Of a stretch of 14,973 bases of DNA, positions 7,945-14,272 are shown one piece after another; positions within the stretch are counted from its first letter, which is position 1; the number at the start of each line of letters is the position of its first letter. Position numbers and translations under genes: made by a program. Under the pieces are notes generated by a model, which saw nothing but the letters and a program-made list of their open reading frames with translations, had not been told where the DNA came from and searched no databases. The stretch spans positions 1 to 14,973 of the forward strand of contig URIN01000005.1 in assembly GCA_900547915.1 (NCBI GenBank), written 5' to 3'. This stretch comes from an uncultured Clostridium sp. Lineage in GTDB: Bacteria; Bacillota; Clostridia; Oscillospirales; Acutalibacteraceae.

Positions 7945-8895
7945 TTATTGAGCGGAGCCGAGAAGTGATGCCCCGATTATTCCTGCATCATTACCGAGTT
8001 CCGCTTTCATTATGCGAGTCTGTATCTTGCTGTGGATAGAATATCTTTCGGCCTGAACATATCTTCTGAGCGGACCCATAAGAGTTTCTCCCTCATTGCA
8101 GATACCGCCGCCTACACATATGATTTCAGGCTGAAGAGCGTTTACAATATTGATAAGGCCGCAAGCTACATACTTTATGTAGTTATCGACTACCTTAATA
8201 GCGTCTATATCGCCCTTACGCATAGCGTCAAACGCAGTTCTGCCACTCACTTTTCCCTCCTGCTTTGCAACTTCGTGCATAATGGAGTTTGGATTTTCTT
8301 CCATTGCCTTACGTGTTTGACGAATAAGAGCAGTAGCTGACGCGTAAGATTCCCAGCAGCCTTTTCTGCCGCATGAGCACGGTTCACCGTCAACAACTAT
8401 AACCATATGTCCGCACTCACCGCCGGCGCTGTTTACACCGGTAACGATTTTGCCGTCTATGATAATACCGGAACCAACTCCTGTGCCGAGAGTTACTGCA
8501 ACAAAGTTTTTACAACCGTCTCCGCAGCCTGCATACGCCTCTCCGAGAGCAGCGCAGTTGGCGTCATTAGCGATATATATGGGAAGATCGCCAAGTCTTT
8601 CGGCAAGCATATCACGCGCAGGAACATTATTAAAACCAAGGTTGTTTGCAAATTCAATGACACCATTATCATTGACAGTACCTGGGGTTCCGAGACCTAC
8701 TGTGGATATATCCTTTATAGTAAGACCTGCTTTGTCAAGCGCCTCACGGCACACCATAGCAATATCGTCAAAAATCTCATCTGCCGAACGCGGAACAGCC
8801 GTTGGGGTCTTACCTGTTGCAAGGATATTATACTTGTCGTCAACCACTGAGGCAACAATATTTGTGCCTCCCAAATCAATTCCAATATTATACAT
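7945..8895 (-). CDS. glcK: ROK-family glucokinase
   Basis: ROK-family sugar kinase, most like bacterial glucokinases (ATP + glucose to glucose-6-phosphate, cytoplasm). The 316 residues match GlcK length. Seen: the N-terminal phosphate loop DLGGTN at 7-12, GLGTPG at 67-72, NDANCAALGE with catalytic base D111, LGTGVGSG at 136-143, the ROK signature GGECGHM (E160, H163), and the zinc site CSCGRKGC (C173, C175, C180). No N-terminal helix-turn-helix is present, so it is an enzyme and not a ROK repressor. The ATG at 8895 has GGAAAGG 8 nt upstream. It lies 87 nt after hprK and 10 nt before murB. Glucokinase is a sensible partner for HPr kinase and for the GH31 glycosidase downstream: free intracellular glucose released by GH31 would be phosphorylated here (inference). 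Another ROK hexose or N-acetylmannosamine specificity cannot be excluded from sequence alone. Confidence 0.9.
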   Translation of the reverse strand: MYNIGIDLGGTNIVASVVDDKYNILATGKTPTAVPRSADEIFDDIAMVCREALDKAGLTIKDISTVGLGTPGTVNDNGVIEFANNLGFNNVPARDMLAERLGDLPIYIANDANCAALGEAYAGCGDGCKNFVAVTLGTGVGSGIIIDGKIVTGVNSAGGECGHMVIVVDGEPCSCGRKGCWESYASATALIRQTRKAMEENPNSIMHEVAKQEGKVSGRTAFDAMRKGDIDAIKVVDNYIKYVACGLINIVNALQPEIICVGGGICNEGETLMGPLRRYVQAERYSIHSKIQTRIMKAELGNDAGIIGASLLGSAQ

Positions 8896-8910
8896 AAATT
8901 TTACCTTTCC

Positions 8911-8943
8911 GCCCGCTTTTAAATTGCAGACCGCGCGGCGGGC
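8911..8943 (-). repeat. GC-rich inverted repeat in the hprK-glcK spacer
   Basis: GCCCGC at 8911-8916 and GCGGGC at 8938-8943 are perfect 6-bp arms around 21 nt. Inside lies the palindrome CCGCGCGG (8931-8938). On the transcript the 3' arm runs directly into the GGAAAGG ribosome site of glcK, so pairing could affect its translation. It shares GCAGACCGC (8926-8934) with the hairpin in front of hprK. There is no good T-tract, so it does not look like a terminator. Confidence 0.45.
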
Positions 8944-8982
8944 ATACGCACGGCGCTGATATATAAATCAAATTTATACGAT

Positions 8983-9948
8983 TTAAGAATTTTGCCAGAT
9001 TTCGAGTTCTTTTTCTCCAGGCTCAAAATCGTCCATACCGAGACCTATCATAAGTTCTCTTGCCGCGTTATATCCCATCTTTTTCTGACGGTTGTTCATA
9101 GCGGCGGTCTCGATAATTACCGCAAGGTTTCTGCCCGGGTTTACGGGAACCGTTATAACAGGAACCTTAACATCAAGTATTTTTGTATACTCATTATCTA
9201 TGCCGAGACGATCATACGCTTTGCCGGATTCCCATGGTTCGAGGCAGATAACCATATTTATTTTCTCTGAATCCTTAACGGAGCCCATACCGAAAAGACG
9301 TCTGGCATTTATAATGCCTATTCCTCTAAGCTCGATAAAGTGCTTTATATTATTAGGCGAAGAGCCTATAAGAGTATGACCGTCAGTTCTTCTGATCTCA
9401 ACGGCATCATCCGCAATAAGACGATGGCCACGCTTTATAAGTTCAACAGCGGTTTCGGATTTGCCGGCTCCGCTTTCACCCACAATAAGCACGCCCTCAC
9501 CGTATACCTCACATAAAACGCCGTGGCGTGTTATCCTTGGCGCAAGGCTTGTGTTGAGAAACTGTATTAGATTTGCAAGAAACGGTGATGTTTCTTCACT
9601 GGTTCTGAGAAGAGGAACACCATGCTTTATAAACTGCTGTTCAAAATGCTCAGGTGTTTCAAGACCTCTTGTTACCACTGCGGCAGCAGGTTTCAGACTG
9701 AGCCAGCTTTCGAGGGCATTTATTTGGCGTTCTTTGCTCATATTCTGCAAAAAGCCAAATTCCGTCCAACCGAGTATCTGTATCCTTTTAGGATCAAAAT
9801 AATCAAGATACCCTGTAAGAACAATACCGGGTCTGTTTACCTCATTTGTTTCTATCAGAATTTCATTTGCATCCTTTGGCATATAGATTGTCTCAAGGCC
9901 ATGAGAATCTATAACCTTTTGGAGCGATACAGTATAATGCTCGGACAT
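8983..9948 (-). CDS. hprK: HPr kinase/phosphorylase HprK
   Basis: Bifunctional sensor enzyme of Gram-positive carbon catabolite control. It phosphorylates Ser46 of HPr (and Crh) with ATP or PPi when glycolytic intermediates are high, and removes the phosphate by phosphorolysis. I chose the ATG at 9948 (321 aa, close to the 310 of Bacillus) because GAAAGGA lies 9 nt upstream; a GTG at 9969 would place that ribosome site inside the gene. Seen: an N-terminal domain (1-130), RHGVLCEVYGEGVLI with H142, the P-loop GESGAGKS at 157-164, the acidic ADD at 179-181, the HprK family signature LRGIGIINARRLFG at 207-220, and a C-terminal helix region (AAMNNRQKKMGYNAA). It is the first gene of the operon, 87 nt before the glucokinase. 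Neither HPr nor Crh is encoded nearby, so its substrate must come from elsewhere. Confidence 0.96.
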   Translation of the reverse strand: MSEHYTVSLQKVIDSHGLETIYMPKDANEILIETNEVNRPGIVLTGYLDYFDPKRIQILGWTEFGFLQNMSKERQINALESWLSLKPAAAVVTRGLETPEHFEQQFIKHGVPLLRTSEETSPFLANLIQFLNTSLAPRITRHGVLCEVYGEGVLIVGESGAGKSETAVELIKRGHRLIADDAVEIRRTDGHTLIGSSPNNIKHFIELRGIGIINARRLFGMGSVKDSEKINMVICLEPWESGKAYDRLGIDNEYTKILDVKVPVITVPVNPGRNLAVIIETAAMNNRQKKMGYNAARELMIGLGMDDFEPGEKELEIWQNS

Positions 9949-9978
9949 ATAATCAAATCCTTTCAGCACTGATTAAAA

Positions 9979-10008
9979 GCAGACCGCACGCCGTTTCAGG
10001 GCGTCTGC
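9979..10008 (-). promoter_or_regulatory. Hairpin in the hprK leader
   Basis: Read on the minus strand, GCAGAC-GCC, a 7-nt loop, then GGC and GTCTGC (with a 5-nt bulge) form an imperfect stem of about 9 bp, followed by TTTT. It would begin a few bases after the predicted transcription start and end about 30 nt before the hprK start codon. It could stabilise the mRNA, act as a weak attenuator, or bind a regulator. The T-tract is too short to call a terminator with confidence. It shares GCAGACCGC with the 8911-8943 repeat. Confidence 0.5.
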
Positions 10009-10019
10009 ATATCAGTTAT

Positions 10020-10049
10020 ATTATATAATAAAACTCAAACCTTTATCAA
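10020..10049 (-). promoter_or_regulatory. Predicted sigma-A promoter of the hprK operon
   Basis: On the minus strand, TTGATA (10044-10049) and TATAAT (10020-10025) are separated by 18 nt, giving a predicted start near 10013 and a leader of about 65 nt. It is the only good promoter seen upstream of the seven-gene run. It is in an AT-rich spacer that it shares with the divergent glycosyltransferase promoter. Confidence 0.6.
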
Positions 10050-10086
10050 CCTTTTATTAACAAAATCTATAAAATTATTATTAAGA

Positions 10087-10115
10087 TTTACAAATCGTTG
10101 TTTTTATGATATATT
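10087..10115 (+). promoter_or_regulatory. Predicted sigma-A promoter of the glycosyltransferase
   Basis: TTTACA (10087-10092) and TATATT (10110-10115) lie 17 nt apart; each differs from consensus at one position. The predicted start is near 10122, about 28 nt before the coding sequence. It points away from the hprK promoter and the two do not overlap, being separated by about 37 nt. Confidence 0.6.
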
Positions 10116-10149
10116 ACAATAAACTTATTTTGTAGCAAGGGATGAAAAG

Positions 10150-11346
10150 ATGAAATCCGAACTTAAAATAGCTGTCGGAACGGAAGCGTTTCCACCCACA
10201 ATAGACGGCATCAGCACAGTAGCCAAGTGCTATGCGGATATCATTAACGATAAGCTCGGCAAAGCGGTTATAGTTACTCCTAAAAACCCAAATCAGGAGG
10301 ACTATAAATATAAATACCAAATTTACAGATACAAAAGTCTTTTTACTTTCGGCGAGGGATATCCTGTAGGCTGGCCGTTCAAAAGAAAATTCAGTGAAGA
10401 TATCATTAATATGGGTTTTGACGTGCTTCATTCCCACTGCCCAATTGCAACAAGTTATTTTTACAGACGTGTAAACAGGATAAAACGTATTCCTCAGGTG
10501 CTTACATACCACACTAAATATGAATACGATTTTGAATCCAGAATACCCGGTTACCCCCTTAAACACAGAGCATACGGCTTTTTGCTGAACAACATCAAAA
10601 GCGCTGACGAAGTGTGGGTAACGAGCAAAGGCACTGCCGAATCACTTAGAAAAGTCGGCTATGAGGGCGACTATATAATTATGCCGAACGGTTGCGACCT
10701 GCCAATAAGCAAATTTTCAGATGAAGACAAAGATATAATAAGGCGCAAGCACTCAATACCCGAAGATGTACCAATTCTGATTTTTGTGGGCAGAATGATG
10801 TGGTATAAAAACATCAAAATAATTATTGACGCATGCAACAAACTCAAAGCAAACAATTTCGATTTTAGACTTCTTATGGTAGGAGCAGGACCTGATGAAA
10901 ACGCAATAAAAAAATATGTGAGGAAATCGGGACTTGTCTCAAACATAATCTTTACCGGACAAATACTTGACAGAAGCGAGCTGCAGCTTTATTACAGTGC
11001 AGCCGACCTGCTTGTATTCCCCTCTGTTTTTGACACAAACGGACTTGTTGTGCGTGAGGCAGCAGCCTCTGCCACCGCCGCGCTCCTTGTTGACGGTTCC
11101 TGTGCCGCAGAAGGTATAAAGGACGGAGAAACAGGATTTTTGTGCAGTGAAAATGCTGATTCAGTGGCTCAATCCATATTGAAAATATTTGAAAACAAAG
11201 GCAGACTGACTGACGCCGGAATAAACGCACAGAATGACATTTATATTTCATGGGATGAATCAATAAAAAAAGCTTACGAAAGATACCATGTTGTGATAGA
11301 TGATTTTTATTCAAAAGGCAAGGACAAAGAACCTTACAAATACTGA
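10150..11346 (+). CDS. GT4-family glycosyltransferase (possible diacylglycerol glucosyltransferase)
   Basis: Retaining GT-B glycosyltransferase, 398 residues, the only plus-strand gene. The N-terminal Rossmann half has the acceptor-side motif EAFPPTIDGIS (12-22), HSHCP (94-98) and LTYHTKYE (118-125). The C-terminal donor half has VGRMMWYKN (213-221), LLMVGAGPD (241-249) and the EX7E-type motif, with Asp in the first position: D295-TNGLVVR-E303. No transmembrane segments or signal peptide are seen; such enzymes often sit on the inner face of the membrane. The layout resembles clostridial 1,2-diacylglycerol 3-glucosyltransferases and mannosyltransferases that make glycolipid anchors, but acceptor and donor sugar cannot be fixed from sequence. 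The ATG at 10150 has AAGGG about 9 nt upstream. It appears to be a single-gene unit, with its own promoter and a strong hairpin 12 nt past its stop. Confidence 0.88.
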   Translation: MKSELKIAVGTEAFPPTIDGISTVAKCYADIINDKLGKAVIVTPKNPNQEDYKYKYQIYRYKSLFTFGEGYPVGWPFKRKFSEDIINMGFDVLHSHCPIATSYFYRRVNRIKRIPQVLTYHTKYEYDFESRIPGYPLKHRAYGFLLNNIKSADEVWVTSKGTAESLRKVGYEGDYIIMPNGCDLPISKFSDEDKDIIRRKHSIPEDVPILIFVGRMMWYKNIKIIIDACNKLKANNFDFRLLMVGAGPDENAIKKYVRKSGLVSNIIFTGQILDRSELQLYYSAADLLVFPSVFDTNGLVVREAAASATAALLVDGSCAAEGIKDGETGFLCSENADSVAQSILKIFENKGRLTDAGINAQNDIYISWDESIKKAYERYHVVIDDFYSKGKDKEPYKY

Positions 11347-11357
11347 TTAAACAAAAT

Positions 11358-11384
11358 AACGCCGTCTCATAACGAGACGGCGTT
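11358..11384. terminator. Intrinsic terminator, probably bidirectional
   Basis: AACGCCGTCTC (11358-11368) pairs perfectly with GAGACGGCGTT (11374-11384): 11 bp with a 5-nt loop. It lies between two convergent genes, 11 nt after the glycosyltransferase stop and 11 nt after the nrdR stop. Both flanks are T-rich in the direction of exit (TAATTTT on the plus strand, ATTTTGTTT on the minus), though neither is a pure T run. Confidence 0.85.
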
Positions 11385-11395
11385 TAATTTTACCA

Positions 11396-11839
11396 TTAAA
11401 GTTTTGAAATTTCCTCTATAAACGCTGAGGCAGAATCGAATTCCTTGTAAACAGAAGCAAAGCGAACATAGGCAACTTCATCTATCTCACGCAGTTTTTC
11501 CATAATGAGCTCGCCTATACGAACACTTGTAACTTCCCTGTCAGTAGCACTCTGGAGTGTTGCTTCTATTTCAGATATAGCGGTTTCAAGCTCTGTGGAG
11601 GTAACCGGCCTTTTTTCACAAGCGCGCAGCATACCCTTAAGCACCTTGTTGCGGTCAAACACCTCTCGGCTCTTATCTTTTTTGATCACGATGATCGGAA
11701 CATCTTCAATGACCTCATAGGTAGTAAAACGCTTACCACACTGCACACACTCACGGCGGCGGCGAATTCTTTCGTTTTCATCTGTCGGCCTTGAATCAAT
11801 TACCTTACTTTCTTCACAGCCGCAAAAAGGACACCTCAC
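11396..11839 (-). CDS. nrdR: Transcriptional repressor NrdR
   Basis: Zinc-ribbon/ATP-cone repressor of ribonucleotide reductase operons; it senses the dATP/ATP ratio and binds NrdR boxes. The start is GTG at 11839, giving the MRCPFC opening typical of the family (147 aa; usual length about 150), with a G-run AAGGGGGGG ending 7 nt upstream. A longer reading from 11869 would begin before the ribosome site. Seen: zinc ligands C3, C6, C31 and C34 (CPFC...CVQC), the SKVIDSRP segment at 11-18, a basic IRRRREC stretch at 25-31, and the ATP-cone from about residue 46 to 136 (VIKKDKSREVFDRNKVLKGM, ending VAYVRFASVYKEF). It appears to be transcribed alone from its own promoter, which contains an NrdR-box-like palindrome. 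No ribonucleotide reductase gene is in the window, so its main targets lie elsewhere. Confidence 0.96.
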   Translation of the reverse strand: MRCPFCGCEESKVIDSRPTDENERIRRRRECVQCGKRFTTYEVIEDVPIIVIKKDKSREVFDRNKVLKGMLRACEKRPVTSTELETAISEIEATLQSATDREVTSVRIGELIMEKLREIDEVAYVRFASVYKEFDSASAFIEEISKL

Positions 11840-11874
11840 GGCATTTCCCCCCCTTGAAAATATTACCAAATGTG

Positions 11875-11903
11875 ATTATACCACAACATATAGAGAAATG
11901 CAA
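11875..11903 (-). promoter_or_regulatory. Predicted sigma-A promoter of nrdR
   Basis: On the minus strand, TTGCAT (11898-11903) and a perfect TATAAT (11875-11880) are 17 nt apart, placing the transcript start near 11868, about 28 nt before the GTG start. The spacer is filled by the NrdR-box-like sequence listed separately. Confidence 0.75.
11881..11896 (-). promoter_or_regulatory. NrdR-box-like operator within the nrdR promoter
   Basis: The minus strand reads TCTCTATATGTTGTGG. Against the known NrdR box ACACTATATATAGTGT, 11 of 16 positions match, including the CTATAT core and GTG end. It lies exactly between the -35 and -10, where a bound repressor would block polymerase. NrdR boxes usually come in pairs; a weaker second candidate (CACCTATATATTGATT, 11918-11933) lies 37 bp upstream, which is not a whole number of helical turns, so I do not list it as a site. 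Autoregulation is an inference. Confidence 0.5.
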
Positions 11904-11915
11904 GTGTTTTCACTT
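11902..11915. repeat. Short perfect inverted repeat upstream of the nrdR promoter
   Basis: AAGTG-TTTT-CACTT is a 5-bp perfect inverted repeat with a 4-nt loop; it overlaps the outer edge of the nrdR -35. It could be a weak terminator for the transporter gene, whose stop is 18 nt upstream, or an operator. The stem is too short and AT-rich to choose. Confidence 0.3.
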
Positions 11916-11933
11916 TACACCTATATATTGATT

Positions 11934-12749
11934 TTAATTGTGCTTTAATGTGGTAGTTTGCCTGTTATTGTATATGAACATCCAAACTGCCATTGCGATT
12001 ATGATAATATAACCCACAAAAGACCATACGTCGGGAACATCACCGAACACGAAGAAACCTACAACAGCGGCAAAAACGATCTGAGAATAGTCATAAACGG
12101 AGATTTCACGGCTTGGGGCACATGTATACGCGGCTGTTATGGCAAACTGACCGCCGGCTGCAAACAGACCCGCCATCAGCAGCGCAAACCACTGAAAAGC
12201 CGTCATATAATGATAGTCAAAAATAAGATACGGCACGGTAAGAAGACACGAAAAGGTTGAGAAGAACAGCACGATAAGCCTGCCATTTTCGCCCTTTATT
12301 CCGAGCCATCGCACACACGTGTAGGCACCGCCCGCAGCCATTCCTCCTCCAAAACCGGCAAGAGAAGCGAGCAGGTCGGCATTGCCGAAAGTTGGTTTTA
12401 TTATGAAAAGTGCTCCTATAAACGCCACGGCAATAGCTATTGCCTGTTTAGGTTTTACTTTTTCTTTAATAAATATGGCTGAAAACACCAAAGCAAAAAA
12501 CGGGCTCATTTTATTGAGCATCGAGGCATTCGAAAGCTCTATCTTGTCAAGCGCATAAAAATTTCCGAAAACACCCGCCAAGCCTGCTGCCGAACGTATA
12601 AGCAGATATTTAAGACTGCCTTTTTTCGGCTTGAAACTGTCCCCCGCCTTTACCATTGCTATAAAAGCGAATATCATTGCAACGAAATTTCTGAAAAAGA
12701 CCTTTTGCATTGTAGGCAGGTCGCCAGAAAGGCGCACAAAAGTATTCAT
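11934..12749 (-). CDS. EamA/DMT-family transporter, N-terminus lost to a frameshift
   Basis: Inner-membrane drug/metabolite transporter superfamily protein (two EamA repeats, normally 10 transmembrane segments); substrate unknown. This open frame gives 271 residues beginning MNTFVRLSGDLPTMQKVFFRN, which in relatives is preceded by the first half of TM1. Hydrophobic segments follow throughout, for example FVAMIFAFIAMV, FFALVFSAIFI, AIAIAVAFIGALFII and VGYIIIIAMAVWMFI. The EamA-typical SNASMLNKMSPFFA and the second-repeat YDYSQIVFAAVVGFFVFGD are intact. The ATG at 12749 has no usable ribosome site and no alternative start exists in its frame before an upstream stop. The missing N-terminus, with a good start signal, is in another frame at 12761-12826. 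Adding one base would join them. So this is either a decayed gene or an assembly/sequencing slip. The upstream aminotransferase terminator lies only about 20 nt before the original start codon. Confidence 0.8.
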   Translation of the reverse strand: MNTFVRLSGDLPTMQKVFFRNFVAMIFAFIAMVKAGDSFKPKKGSLKYLLIRSAAGLAGVFGNFYALDKIELSNASMLNKMSPFFALVFSAIFIKEKVKPKQAIAIAVAFIGALFIIKPTFGNADLLASLAGFGGGMAAGGAYTCVRWLGIKGENGRLIVLFFSTFSCLLTVPYLIFDYHYMTAFQWFALLMAGLFAAGGQFAITAAYTCAPSREISVYDYSQIVFAAVVGFFVFGDVPDVWSFVGYIIIIAMAVWMFIYNNRQTTTLKHN

Positions 12750-12760
12750 TCCCGTAAAGC

Positions 12761-12826
12761 TTAGTGCGGAACTATAAAAATTACGCCTTTTGTTTTATTG
12801 CTCAGGCCCGCAAATTTTGATAACAT
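12761..12826 (-). pseudogene. Detached 5' end of the EamA transporter gene
   Basis: An ATG at 12826, with GAGGTG 7 nt upstream, opens a 21-codon frame (MLSKFAGLSNKTKGVIFIV, then PH and TAA at 12761-12763). KGVIFIV is the usual start of TM1 in EamA proteins. The next frame continues SALSFTG directly into the MNTFVRLSGD of the main reading frame. The two frames differ by one missing base. A likely place is the run of five T (12776-12780) or the GTTCC that follows. With one added T the product would be about 297 residues, a normal EamA length. Confidence 0.7.
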
Positions 12827-12846
12827 CAGCACACCTCAAAACAAAC

Positions 12847-12866
12847 GGCGGAGGAAATCCTCCGCC
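12847..12866 (-). terminator. Intrinsic terminator after the aminotransferase
   Basis: On the minus strand GGCGGAGGA and TCCTCCGCC form a 9-bp stem with a very small loop (8 bp with a 4-nt loop is also possible), followed by GTTTGTTTT. It begins about 20 nt past the aminotransferase stop. The T-tract runs straight into the GAGGTG ribosome site of the transporter gene, leaving no room for a separate promoter. Confidence 0.8.
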
Positions 12867-12886
12867 TTGAAATCAAATATTTTTTA

Positions 12887-14149
12887 TTATTCGGCAAGCA
12901 GTTTTTCAACACACGCAAGACGAACACATATACACATAAGCTCCGCTGCTATATCAAGTTCCTCTGTAGGAGGATAAGAAGGAGCTATACGGATATTGCG
13001 GTTATTGGGGTCATTGCCGTAAGGATATGTTGCACCTATTGTTGTAAGAACAACACCTGCTTCCTTGCAGAGCTCACCGACTCTTTTTGCGCAGCCGTCC
13101 ATAACATCAAGACTAATGAAATAGCCGCCCTTTGGCTCTGTCCATGAAGCTATTCCAAGACCTTCAAGTTCATTATTAAGATGCTTGATAACCATATCAA
13201 ACTTAGGTTTGAGAATAGCGGCATGTTTTTTCATATGAGCAAGTATGCCGTCAACATTCTTAAAGAACTCAACATGACGGTGCTGATTCATCTTATCATA
13301 GCTGATAGTCTGAGCGTTAAGACGCTTTTTGATGGCTTTAATATTATTATCGCTTGCCGCAAGAGCCGAAACGCCTGCACCAGGGAAAGTAATTTTTGAA
13401 GTTGAGCACACTTCGATAACCATATCCTCGTTTCCGTACTCGGGCAGAACATCAAAGATATTAAGAAGTTTATCGCCGTCTTCAACAAAATCGTGAACCA
13501 TATATGCATTATCCCATATAATTCTAAAATCCTTTGCAGCGGGTTTGAGAGCAGCTATTTTGCGAACTACCTCATCACTGTAAGTTATACCCTGAGGATT
13601 TGAATACTTGGGAACGCAGAACATACCTTTTACGCTCGGATCCTTAACAGCTTCCTCAATAGCGTCCATATCAGGGCCGTCAGCCTTCATATCAATATTA
13701 ATCATTTCAATTCCGAAATGCTCAAGGATAGTGAAATGACGGTCATAACCCGGAACGGGGCAAAGAAACTTAACACTGTCAAGCTTGCACCACGGTGTAT
13801 CGCCCGCGCCGTGTGTAAAACACTGTGAAATATAATCAAACATAAGGGTAAGGCTTGCATTGGGACCTACTATAACATTTTCAGGTTTAACCTGCATCAG
13901 GTCGGCAAAAAGTTTTTTGCAGGCAGGAGTACCATCCATCATACCGTAATTTCTGAGGTCTACACCGTTTTCGGTATAATCGGTAACATCATTCAGACCC
14001 TTTGAAAGATCAAGCTGGTCTGAGCCGGGCTTACCTCTGCTCATATCAAGTTTGAGGCCTTTTGCCTTAAAGTCGTTGTACCTTTTTTCAAGTTCCGCCT
14101 TTTCAGCCTGAAGCTCGGCGGAGGTCATATCTGTATAAGGCTTTTTCAT
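12887..14149 (-). CDS. PLP-dependent aminotransferase (aspartate aminotransferase Ic / MocR-like fold)
   Basis: Fold-type I PLP aminotransferase, 420 residues, cytoplasmic. It matches the less common group sometimes called aspartate aminotransferase subgroup Ic (typified by Corynebacterium AspT), which is distinct from the usual AspC/AspB; I infer transamination of aspartate/2-oxoglutarate from this. Seen: an N-terminal helical segment, LDMSRGKPG at 34-42 (typical of this group), NYGMMDG at 67-73, the PLP phosphate-binding GPNASLTL at 95-102, YSNPQG at 182-187, IWDNAYMVHD with D213 and Y216 contacting the cofactor ring, the Schiff-base lysine K252 in CSTSKITFPGAG, and the carboxylate-binding arginine R387 in NRNIRIAPSYP. 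The ATG at 14149 has AAGGAGGGTG upstream. It has its own promoter and its own terminator. Alanine or other amino-acid specificity remains possible. Confidence 0.9.
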   Translation of the reverse strand: MKKPYTDMTSAELQAEKAELEKRYNDFKAKGLKLDMSRGKPGSDQLDLSKGLNDVTDYTENGVDLRNYGMMDGTPACKKLFADLMQVKPENVIVGPNASLTLMFDYISQCFTHGAGDTPWCKLDSVKFLCPVPGYDRHFTILEHFGIEMINIDMKADGPDMDAIEEAVKDPSVKGMFCVPKYSNPQGITYSDEVVRKIAALKPAAKDFRIIWDNAYMVHDFVEDGDKLLNIFDVLPEYGNEDMVIEVCSTSKITFPGAGVSALAASDNNIKAIKKRLNAQTISYDKMNQHRHVEFFKNVDGILAHMKKHAAILKPKFDMVIKHLNNELEGLGIASWTEPKGGYFISLDVMDGCAKRVGELCKEAGVVLTTIGATYPYGNDPNNRNIRIAPSYPPTEELDIAAELMCICVRLACVEKLLAE

Positions 14150-14181
14150 AAAAGCACCCTCCTTATCTAAACTACTGTGTT

Positions 14182-14210
14182 ATTTTACCACTTTTAAAAT
14201 ACCATTTCAA
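14182..14210 (-). promoter_or_regulatory. Predicted sigma-A promoter of the aminotransferase
   Basis: On the minus strand, TTGAAA (14205-14210) and TAAAAT (14182-14187) are 17 nt apart, giving a start near 14175 and a leader of about 26 nt. I saw no convincing terminator between the small gene at 14273 and this promoter, so read-through from the polymerase pair is possible. Confidence 0.65.
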
Positions 14211-14272
14211 TGTATAAAATAATTAGAAAAGAGTGCATAAACAGACTGAAAACTATAAAATGTGCAACACAA

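Noticed and set aside
8450..8959. Plus-strand open frame of 169 codons opposite the glucokinase
   Set aside because: It is a mirror of the ROK gene, whose motifs are unambiguous; its composition is Pro/Ser-rich and shapeless, as expected of a shadow.
9949..9969. GTG start for HprK at 9969 (7 extra residues)
   Set aside because: The ribosome site GAAAGGA would lie inside the gene; the ATG at 9948 is correctly spaced from it.
10114..10566. Minus-strand open frame of 150 codons opposite the glycosyltransferase
   Set aside because: The plus-strand gene has promoter, ribosome site, family motifs and terminator; the antisense frame has none.
11918..11933. Second NrdR box
   Set aside because: It matches the core, but it lies 37 bp from the first site (off helical phase) and overlaps the AT-rich end of the transporter gene; too weak to list.
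12755..12790. Programmed -1 frameshift in the EamA gene
   Set aside because: The T5 run does not form a proper X-XXY-YYZ slippery heptamer in the reading frame, and no downstream stimulator is visible; a simple indel is more likely.
14219..14272. Terminator after the small 76-residue gene
   Set aside because: Only a 3-bp GTG/CAC stem with a short T-rich tail is seen, which is too weak.
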